Below are positions 26,279 through 32,100 of a stretch of 32,100 nt of DNA, piece by piece. Made by a program: the position numbers and the translations under genes. The DNA is taken from NCBI GenBank assembly GCA_934215405.1, contig CAKPZU010000010.1, positions 1-32,100 on the forward strand. The letters are read 5' to 3'. The stretch is from an uncultured Bacilli bacterium (GTDB lineage: Bacteria; Bacillota_I; Bacilli_A; RFN20; CAG-631). Positions within the stretch are counted from its first letter, which is position 1. Each line of letters starts with the position of its first letter. The notes beneath the pieces are model-generated. The model was not told where the DNA came from and searched no databases. It saw only the letters and a list, made by a program, of their open reading frames with translations.

Positions 26279-26653
26279 ATGGCTAAGGAAAATAAAAAAG
26301 TAGTAAATGGTAATGATTTTAAAAGCTTAAAGGTCTTATTTACAATAGTAAATAGAAGTAAGGCTACATATTATGTTGATTTACTTGAACAATTTGAAAT
26401 CAATATGCAAATGGTGCTTTATGGTATAGGTACTGCAAATAGTGAAATAAGAGATTATTTGAAACTAAATGAAGTTGAAAAGGCAGTTATTATTTCAATA
26501 GTTCGTGAAGACAAGGTTAAAGATATTTGTAACACCTTAACTGAAAAATTTAGCAAAATTAAAGATGGAAAAGGAATAGCTTATACTATACCAGTTAAAA
26601 GTATAATAGGTGTTTCTATTTATCAGTTTTTAAGTAATAATAAGACAAAGTGA
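26279..26653 (+). CDS. P-II-like regulatory protein, first copy
   Basis: A 124-residue protein with the ferredoxin-like beta-alpha-beta layout of P-II signal proteins. Residues 17-45 form the first strand and helix. The T-loop region is short (LYGIGTANSEIRDYL), without the uridylylated Tyr of classic GlnB. The segment KIKDGKGIAYTIPVKSIIGV matches the B-loop and last strand (GDGKIFVxPV in GlnB). It lies 11 bases after the DUF1538 gene, with AGGAGG upstream. Its ligand is unknown, and ATP/2-oxoglutarate binding cannot be claimed from the residues seen. Confidence 0.75.
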   Translation: MAKENKKVVNGNDFKSLKVLFTIVNRSKATYYVDLLEQFEINMQMVLYGIGTANSEIRDYLKLNEVEKAVIISIVREDKVKDICNTLTEKFSKIKDGKGIAYTIPVKSIIGVSIYQFLSNNKTK

Positions 26654-26663
26654 GGAGAATAAT

Positions 26664-27002
26664 ATGGAAAATAATTGTGAAGTAATTTTAGCTATAATAA
26701 ATAATGGCTTTTCAGAGGTAGCTATGGATGCAGCAAAGCAATTTGGTGCTCGTGGTGGTACTATTATTCATGGACGTGGTACAGCAAGTAAAGAAGCAGA
26801 AAAATTCTTTAATATTTCAATTCAACCAGAAAAGGAAATAGTAATGATACTTATTCCAACTTCTATTAAAGAAAATGTTTTAAGAGGCTTATATACAGCA
26901 ATTGGTTCACATACCCAAGCTCAAGGAATTGTATTTTCACTTCCTGTTAGTGAAACAGTTGGCTTAAATCTTACTAGTTCTAAAGAAAATGTCAATAATT
27001 AA
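26664..27002 (+). CDS. P-II-like regulatory protein, second copy
   Basis: A 112-residue P-II family protein, closer to the classical form than its neighbour. The segment after the first helix reads FGARGGTIIHGRGTASKEAE, the start of a T-loop, but with no conserved Tyr for uridylylation. The end reads QGIVFSLPVSETVGL, matching the final P-II strand. It differs enough from the first copy that the two are not a recent duplication and could form distinct or mixed trimers. GAGGAG precedes the ATG. The last 14 bases overlap the AraC gene in another frame. Confidence 0.8.
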   Translation: MENNCEVILAIINNGFSEVAMDAAKQFGARGGTIIHGRGTASKEAEKFFNISIQPEKEIVMILIPTSIKENVLRGLYTAIGSHTQAQGIVFSLPVSETVGLNLTSSKENVNN

Positions 27003-27837
27003 TGCTAAAGAAACAACCTTTGAATTATTTTATAATGAAAAAAGAGGTAATACAGACTTATCAGTTTATGAATATGGCTGGGAAAGATGTTGTAATGATA
27101 AATTTGTAGGTCCGCAAAAAAGAGAGTATTACTTAATTCATTATATAAGTAAAGGAAAAGGAATATATTCAATAGATAATAAAACCTTTGAATTATCGCA
27201 AGGTGATTTATTCTTAATAGTACCAAATAAGGAGCATTTTTATAAAGCAGATTCAAATGAACCATGGGAGTATTATTGGATAGGCTTCCATGGCCTTGAG
27301 GTAGAAAAAATGCTAAAAGAAGCCAAATTGCTTGATGGAAAATATACATTTCATCCATCTAAAAGCGTAGAGGAAATTTTTAAGGAAATAAGAAAACTAA
27401 ACGATAGAAACTTAAAGAGTAAATATTTAGTATTATCAAGATTGTATGAATTATTTGCAACACTTCTTGAGGATGCGATGGTTCAAGAAGAAGTAGATGA
27501 TGAAAATAAAGATTTAGTTTCTAAAATAATGAAATATATTTTAGATAACTATTCAAGTAAATTAAAAATTGAAGACATAGCTAAAAAGTTTGGTATATCA
27601 AGATCATATATGTTTCGTTTGTTTAAAGAAAAGCTTAATCTATCAATTAGCGATTACATTTTAAATGTTAGATTAACAAAAGCTTGCCTTCTTTTAAAAA
27701 ATCCCCAGCTAAAAAATAATCAAATAACAAGCTTGTGTGGATTCTCAGATTATGGAAATTTTTTAAAAACATTTAAGAAAAAGTATGGAGTTTCTCCACG
27801 TCAATATCGAAAAGATCCATTTGTTACAACAGAATAA
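26989..27837 (+). CDS. AraC-family transcriptional regulator (MsmR/MelR-like)
   Basis: A 282-residue regulator: an N-terminal cupin sensor domain (about 20-165) with 'ELSQGDLFLIVPNKEHFYKA' style barrel strands, and a C-terminal AraC double helix-turn-helix (about 180-277). The two helices read IEDIAKKFGISRSYMFRLF and SLCGFSDYGNFLKTFKKKYG, ending in VSPRQYRKDP. Regulators of this type activate melibiose/raffinose genes (MsmR, MelR, RafR), and a MelA-type gene follows, so control of that operon is likely inference. It starts inside the second P-II gene with only a weak A-rich ribosome site, suggesting coupling. That placement also ties it to the DUF1538 operon. Confidence 0.88.
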   Translation: MSIINAKETTFELFYNEKRGNTDLSVYEYGWERCCNDKFVGPQKREYYLIHYISKGKGIYSIDNKTFELSQGDLFLIVPNKEHFYKADSNEPWEYYWIGFHGLEVEKMLKEAKLLDGKYTFHPSKSVEEIFKEIRKLNDRNLKSKYLVLSRLYELFATLLEDAMVQEEVDDENKDLVSKIMKYILDNYSSKLKIEDIAKKFGISRSYMFRLFKEKLNLSISDYILNVRLTKACLLLKNPQLKNNQITSLCGFSDYGNFLKTFKKKYGVSPRQYRKDPFVTTE

Positions 27838-27899
27838 AATGTGCAACAATTTACCTATTTTTTGAAACAAAAGTAGGTTGTATATTGCACATTTTTTCT
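27836..27899 (+). terminator. Large intrinsic terminator after the AraC gene
   Basis: AAAATGTGCAA (27836-27846) and TTGCACATTTT (27885-27895) pair over 11 bases, with an inner ACCTA/TAGGT stem. T-rich sequence follows. It begins within the AraC stop codon. Confidence 0.7.
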
Positions 27900-27906
27900 T
27901 TATAAT
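27878..27906 (+). promoter_or_regulatory. Promoter for the melA operon
   Basis: TTGTAT (27878-27883), a 17-base spacer and a perfect TATAAT (27901-27906) lie 35 bases before the melA start. The -35 lies within the 3' part of the preceding terminator hairpin. AAGGAG at 27923-27928 is the ribosome binding site. Confidence 0.65.
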
Positions 27907-27940
27907 TTTTTTGACAAACAAATAAGGAGAAAGAAATAAT

Positions 27941-29251
27941 ATGTTTAAAATTACTTTTTTAGGGGCTGGAAGTACTATTTTTGCCAAAAATGTTTTAGGA
28001 GATTGTATATTAACACCATCATTAAATGAATTTGAAATTTATTTATATGATATTGATGATATTCGTTTAAATGATTCGTATAATATGCTAACTAATATTA
28101 ATAAAAAATATAATGGTAAAGCAATAATTTATAAAACATTAAATCGAAAAGAAGCATTAAAGGATGCTATGTTTGTTGTTAATGCTATTCAGGTTGGCGG
28201 TTATAAGCCATGTACTGTAACTGATTTTGAAATTCCTAAAAAATATAAGCTTAGACAAACCATTGCTGATACTTTAGGAATTGGTGGCATCTTTAGAGCA
28301 ATAAGAACTATACCAGTTCTTGAAGAAATATTTAAAGACATGAAAGAATTATGCCCTAAGGCAATGTTCCTTAACTATGTTAACCCAATGGCTATTATTA
28401 CAGGCTACATTCAAAAATACTTATGGCCAAATACAATTGGACTTTGTCATTCAGTACAATGCTGTGTAGAAGGCTTATTTAAATCACTAGGAATGGATGA
28501 TTTAATCAATAAATGTAAATGGGAAATAGCTGGAATTAATCACCAAGCATGGCTTTTAAAAATAACTGATCTTAATGATGTTGACTTATATCCTGAAATT
28601 AAAAGACGTAGCTTATCAAATGAATATAAAGATAAGATTAATTGGGATTTAGTACGTCATGATATGATGCATCGCTTTGGCTATTATATTACTGAAAGTA
28701 GTGAGCATACATCAGAATATACTCCTTGGTATATAAAGGATAGATATCCAGAATTAATTAGTAAATATAATATCCCACTAGATGAATATCCACGTCGTTG
28801 TGAAAAGCAAATTAAAGAATGGAATGAAATGCGAAGTAAATTGACTTCAAATGAAATTGAACATGTAAAAAGTAAAGAATTTGCTTCAGGAATAATAGAT
28901 GCAGTTATTAATAACGTTCCTTATGTTGTCCATGGTAATGTATTAAACAAAAATTATATAACTAATTTGCCAAATGATGCTTGCGTTGAAGTTAAATGCT
29001 TAATTGATAGAGAAGGAATTCATCCAACATTTGTAGGTGATTTACCAGAGCAATGTGCAGCTATTAATAGAACAAATATAAACGTTCAAAATATGACTAT
29101 AAAAGCTATTAAAGAAAGAAAAAAGAACTTAGTTTATATGGCGGCTTATTTAGATCCACATACACAAGCTGAATTATCACTTGATGATATTAAAGCTTTA
29201 TGTGATGACTTATTTGAAGCTCATAAGGATTGGATTGATAAATATGAATAA
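27941..29251 (+). CDS. melA: GH4 alpha-galactosidase, MelA type
   Basis: A 436-residue NAD+- and Mn2+-dependent GH4 enzyme that cleaves alpha-galactosides such as melibiose in the cytoplasm. Matching E. coli MelA from memory along its length: GAGSTIF near the N-terminus (NAD fold), IQVGGYKPCTVTDFE, QTIADTLGIGGI, NYVNPMA (Asn145-Ala151), CHSV (Cys169, His170) and GINHQAW (His201), plus SSEHTSEYTPW, LDEYPRRC and NINVQ. Cys169 and His201 are the probable metal ligands. CHSV fits alpha-galactosidase rather than the CHEV motif reported for GH4 alpha-galacturonidases such as LplD, although the adjacent permeases are LplB/LplC-like. First gene after its promoter; its end overlaps the next gene by 8 bases. 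Confidence 0.9.
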   Translation: MFKITFLGAGSTIFAKNVLGDCILTPSLNEFEIYLYDIDDIRLNDSYNMLTNINKKYNGKAIIYKTLNRKEALKDAMFVVNAIQVGGYKPCTVTDFEIPKKYKLRQTIADTLGIGGIFRAIRTIPVLEEIFKDMKELCPKAMFLNYVNPMAIITGYIQKYLWPNTIGLCHSVQCCVEGLFKSLGMDDLINKCKWEIAGINHQAWLLKITDLNDVDLYPEIKRRSLSNEYKDKINWDLVRHDMMHRFGYYITESSEHTSEYTPWYIKDRYPELISKYNIPLDEYPRRCEKQIKEWNEMRSKLTSNEIEHVKSKEFASGIIDAVINNVPYVVHGNVLNKNYITNLPNDACVEVKCLIDREGIHPTFVGDLPEQCAAINRTNINVQNMTIKAIKERKKNLVYMAAYLDPHTQAELSLDDIKALCDDLFEAHKDWIDKYE

Positions 29252-30116
29252 AGTAATAATTGATACAGATATCGGTGATGATATTGATGATATATATGCT
29301 TTAGTATTAGCATTAAAACTAAATATTGATATTAAGCTTATTATGGTAACTACTAATAATACTAAATATAAAGCCACCTTGGTTGCTAAAATATTAACAT
29401 TACTTGATAAAACAAATATTCCTATTTTTATTGGTAAAGAAAATGATTGCAAGCTAAAAGCACAAGATAGATGGATTAATAATTTTCCTTTAGATGATTA
29501 TAAAGGTAAAATAATTACATCGTATAAGGAAATAAACGATTTATTGATTGAAAATAATTATTTATATTTTGGCTTTGGTCCCATGGTTGAATTATCAAAT
29601 TTATTAGATATTTATCCAAATATAAAAAATAAAATAAAAGTTATAGCAATGGGTGGTGCAATTAATAGAGGCTATATAAATCAAAGTGAAGCTGATGTTG
29701 AATATAATGTAATTATGGGAATTAAAGAATATGAAAATGTCATTAAAAATGTTGATTTTACTTTAGTACCTTTAGATGTATGCCGCGATATTATAATTAA
29801 AAAGCCATTATATTTAAAGCTAAGGGAAAGTAATAATATAGCATGTAAGCTTATTATGGAAAATTATAAGGTATGGCTAGATGATTATGTTGGTGGCGCA
29901 ATAAAGTTTGATATTAATGAATCAACCTCTATTCTTTATGATTTGGCTCCTTTAATGTATTACTTAAACGAAAGTAACTATAAAAAGGAAGAAATATACA
30001 TAGCAATTGATAATAAAGGTAAAATGATACAAGGTAATATTAAAATAAAAGCATTGTTAGATGTTAAAAATCAAGAAGAAATGTTAAAACAGGTAGTTAA
30101 TTACTATAATTCATAA
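29244..30116 (+). CDS. Nucleoside hydrolase family protein (divergent)
   Basis: A 290-residue cytoplasmic protein of the inosine/uridine-preferring nucleoside hydrolase family, which cleaves N-glycosidic bonds with a Ca2+ ion. The calcium motif DTDIGDDIDD (residues 7-16) is intact, and GFGPMVELSNLL, AMGGA, the EYN motif and PLDVC are seen. The usual HDP near the C-terminus is YDLAP; the Asp is present but the His is not. The frame continues 63 bases upstream, but ATG 29244 gives the standard family start and overlaps the melA stop (ATGAATAA), so it is preferred. Being inside an alpha-galactoside operon is unusual for a purine/pyrimidine salvage enzyme; the true substrate may differ. Confidence 0.8.
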   Translation: MNKVIIDTDIGDDIDDIYALVLALKLNIDIKLIMVTTNNTKYKATLVAKILTLLDKTNIPIFIGKENDCKLKAQDRWINNFPLDDYKGKIITSYKEINDLLIENNYLYFGFGPMVELSNLLDIYPNIKNKIKVIAMGGAINRGYINQSEADVEYNVIMGIKEYENVIKNVDFTLVPLDVCRDIIIKKPLYLKLRESNNIACKLIMENYKVWLDDYVGGAIKFDINESTSILYDLAPLMYYLNESNYKKEEIYIAIDNKGKMIQGNIKIKALLDVKNQEEMLKQVVNYYNS

Positions 30117-31024
30117 TGAAAAGATTTTTTAAAGCAATAAAGACACAATGGATTTTATATTTAATATTACTACCTAGTTTAATTTATTTAGCTATATTTT
30201 GTTACGCACCTATGTTTGGTATAGTAATTGCTTTTAAAGATTATGTTCCAAGCCTTGGAATATTTAAAAGCCCAAATGTTGGTTTTGCTAAATTTGAAAT
30301 GTTCTTTAGCTCTTATTATTTTAAAGACATTTTAATTAATACCTTAGCTTTAAGTGTTATTTCTTTAATTGTAAATACGCCACTTCCTATTATTTTAGCC
30401 TTATTAATCAACGAGGTTCAAAATAAAAAATTTAAAAAATTTATCCAAACAATTTCGTATGCGCCTTATTTTATTTCCTTAGTTGTATTAGTTGGAATGT
30501 TCAATATGTTTTTAAAAACTGATGGTGGAATGATAAATAAAATTCTTAATTTATTTAATATTCCAAGTGTTGATTTTTTAGGAAACGAAAAATATTTTAG
30601 AGCTATATATGTAATATCAGGCTTATGGCAAGGAATAGGCTGGTGGTCAATTATTTATGTTGGAGCTTTATCAAATGTTGATAAATCCTTACATGAAGCT
30701 GCCTCAATTGATGGCGCTAGTCGTTTTCAAAGAATTATCCATATTAATTTACCATACTTAAAGCCTTTAATAGTAATTACCTTTATTATGGCTGTTGGCT
30801 CATTAATGAGTGTTGGCTTTGAAAAAGTTTATTTAATGCAAAATGCCTCAAATAGAGAGGTTAGTGAAATAATTGCAACCTATGCTTATACAGTCGCTTT
30901 TAAAAACACTAAAGATTTTGGCTTTGGTAGTGCAATTGGTTTATTTAATTCTGTCATTAACTCATTTTTATTAATAATTGCTAACTTTATTTCTAAAAAA
31001 GTTAATAATGAATCTTTATTTTAA
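30116..31024 (+). CDS. ABC transporter permease, LplB-like
   Basis: A 302-residue sugar-type ABC permease of the LplB/YteP group, with six membrane segments. The opening IYLAIFCYAPMFGIVIAFKDY is characteristic of this group. The cytoplasmic EAA loop, which contacts the ATPase, begins at Glu194 (EAASIDGASRFQRI). It imports oligosaccharides together with the next permease and the lipoprotein at 31932. Its ATG overlaps the stop of the preceding gene (TAATG). No ATPase gene is present in the window, so one downstream or a shared MsmK-type ATPase is inferred. Confidence 0.9.
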   Translation: MKRFFKAIKTQWILYLILLPSLIYLAIFCYAPMFGIVIAFKDYVPSLGIFKSPNVGFAKFEMFFSSYYFKDILINTLALSVISLIVNTPLPIILALLINEVQNKKFKKFIQTISYAPYFISLVVLVGMFNMFLKTDGGMINKILNLFNIPSVDFLGNEKYFRAIYVISGLWQGIGWWSIIYVGALSNVDKSLHEAASIDGASRFQRIIHINLPYLKPLIVITFIMAVGSLMSVGFEKVYLMQNASNREVSEIIATYAYTVAFKNTKDFGFGSAIGLFNSVINSFLLIIANFISKKVNNESLF

Positions 31025-31038
31025 AGGAGGGATAATTG

Positions 31039-31920
31039 ATGCTATTTACAGATAAAAAAGATAAATTCTTTAATTTTATGATTTATTTTTTATTAGTATT
31101 ATTTGCTTTAACTATTATTATTCCACTTCTTTATGTATTAGCAAATTCACTTAGTAATTACATTGATGTTTATAATGGCAATGTCTTTTTAATACCACGA
31201 CATATTGATTTTGAAGTATACAAAATAGTGTTATCAAATGATTATATTTTAAAAGGATATAGAAACACTATTATTTATACAATACTTGGAACGATTATTA
31301 GTTTAGTTTTAACATTTTCAGCAGCATATCCTTTATCAAGAAAAGATTTTAAATACAAAAAAGCAATAATGATTATATTTTTATTTACAATGTTTTTCCA
31401 AGGTGGAATGATTCCAACATATATAATTGTCGATAGTATTGGTATAAAAGATACAATATGGGGTTTTATATTACCAGGTGCTTTAAGCGTTTGGAATGTT
31501 ATTGTAACAAAAACATATTTACAATCTTCAATTCCTTTTGAAATGTATGAGGCAGCTAAAATTGATGGAGCAAATGATTTTAAAATATTAATTAGAATTG
31601 TTTTACCACTTTGTAAATCAATAGTTGCTATTATGGCTTTGTTTTATGCTGTTGGTTATTGGAATTCATACTTTAATTCATTACTTTATTTAAATGATTC
31701 TAATCTCTTCCCACTTCAAAGAATCTTAAGTGACATTATTATTGCTTCAGATACATCAAGTATGACAGGAGCTAGTGGAAGTTTAAAAGATCAAGGAAAA
31801 ATGGTTGAATCAATTAAGTACGTTACGATTGTTATTTCAAGTGCTCCAATTTTATTACTTTATCCTTTTGTAGCTAAATACTTTGAAAAGGGTGTAATGA
31901 TTGGTAGCATTAAAGAATAG
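31039..31920 (+). CDS. ABC transporter permease, LplC/YtcP-like
   Basis: A 293-residue permease, partner of the preceding one. Six membrane segments are seen. The EAA loop starts at Glu171 (EAAKIDGANDFKILI) followed by LPLCKS. The family motif 'MFFQGGMIPTYI' is present, as is the long C-terminal region 'LKDQGKMVESIKYVTI' and 'LLLYPFVAKYFEKG' typical of this family. The frame also has a TTG at 31036, but ATG 31039 is 8 bases after GGAGG and is chosen. Operon partner of melA. Confidence 0.9.
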   Translation: MLFTDKKDKFFNFMIYFLLVLFALTIIIPLLYVLANSLSNYIDVYNGNVFLIPRHIDFEVYKIVLSNDYILKGYRNTIIYTILGTIISLVLTFSAAYPLSRKDFKYKKAIMIIFLFTMFFQGGMIPTYIIVDSIGIKDTIWGFILPGALSVWNVIVTKTYLQSSIPFEMYEAAKIDGANDFKILIRIVLPLCKSIVAIMALFYAVGYWNSYFNSLLYLNDSNLFPLQRILSDIIIASDTSSMTGASGSLKDQGKMVESIKYVTIVISSAPILLLYPFVAKYFEKGVMIGSIKE

Positions 31921-31931
31921 GAGGATAAAAA

Positions 31932-32100
31932 ATGAAAGAAAAACTATTATTATTAGCTATGCTTATGCCTTTAACTTTACTAAATGGTTGTAATAATAAG
32001 GTGTCTTATGATCCAAATAATTTTTTAGAAACAGGTGATAAAATTGTTAAAGACAAGATAACTTTAAGATTTTTTGCCCCTCTTCATTCATTGCATACAA
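31932..32100 (+). CDS. Solute-binding lipoprotein, N-terminal part (partial)
   Basis: The frame starts at ATG 31932, with GGAGG at 31920-31924, and runs off the window. The first 56 residues show a signal peptide with lipobox L-N-G-C (Cys20) and then 'KITLRFFAP', the first strand typical of LplA-type extracellular solute-binding proteins. With the two permeases it completes an importer, presumably for alpha-galactosides. The type is inferred mainly from position and signal peptide. Confidence 0.75.
   Translation, partial: MKEKLLLLAMLMPLTLLNGCNNKVSYDPNNFLETGDKIVKDKITLRFFAPLHSLHT

Noticed and set aside
29181..29243. Longer start for the nucleoside hydrolase family gene
   Set aside because: It lies inside melA in another frame, and the family's conserved start (DTD motif close to the N-terminus) fits ATG 29244.
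27941..29251. Calling the GH4 gene an LplD-type alpha-galacturonidase because of LplB/LplC neighbours
   Set aside because: The active-site motif is CHSV, as in MelA, and the sequence follows MelA closely. The reported galacturonidase motif is CHEV.
1..32100. Mycoplasma-type genetic code (TGA = Trp)
   Set aside because: TGA is used as a stop at uppS and at the first P-II-like gene, and the Trp codons inspected are TGG.

Overview
The window is an AT-rich, low-GC Bacillota chromosome segment. Gene order, protein sequences and Ser/Asn-rich lipoproteins suggest an uncultured gut member of the Bacilli, near the Erysipelotrichia/RF39/Mollicutes side; this placement is inference. TGA is used as a stop (for example the uppS end at 8599-8601) and Trp is TGG, so the standard bacterial code applies. 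No rRNA, tRNA, CRISPR array or insertion sequence was seen.

Region 1 (1-7017) is a same-strand run of secreted proteins: the end of an Ig-like surface protein cut by the window edge, a DUF4838 lipoprotein, a Big2/GLUG-like lipoprotein, and a lipoprotein with four tandem CBM9-like modules. It reads as a surface glycan-binding or glycan-processing operon. It ends in a bidirectional terminator shared with a small unrecognised gene on the minus strand (7092-7559).

Region 2 (7560-17912) is a housekeeping block: uppS-cdsA-dxr-rseP-polC, then a truncated, apparently catalytically dead GlmU-like gene and prs. It covers undecaprenyl-PP synthesis, CDP-diacylglycerol synthesis, the MEP isoprenoid pathway, intramembrane proteolysis, replication and PRPP supply. 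The GlmU-like gene occupies the position of glmU before prs but has lost the pyrophosphorylase motifs and the acetyltransferase half.

Region 3 (17945-24259) has a promoter, a secreted GH32 fructan hydrolase, an overlapping lipoprotein of unknown role, an MFS transporter and a convergent DMT-type transporter.

Region 4 (24198-27895) begins with a 549-base intergenic stretch rich in inverted repeats. It is followed by a duplicated DUF1538 membrane protein, two small P-II-like proteins and an AraC-family regulator. This is the best candidate here for an under-described system: a putative transporter with two P-II-type partners.

Region 5 (27836-32100) is an alpha-galactoside operon: a MelA-type GH4 enzyme, a translationally coupled nucleoside-hydrolase-family protein, two LplB/LplC-type ABC permeases and the start of a solute-binding lipoprotein cut by the window edge. 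The AraC gene just upstream is the natural candidate regulator. Many gene junctions overlap by 1-14 bases, which suggests tight translational coupling.
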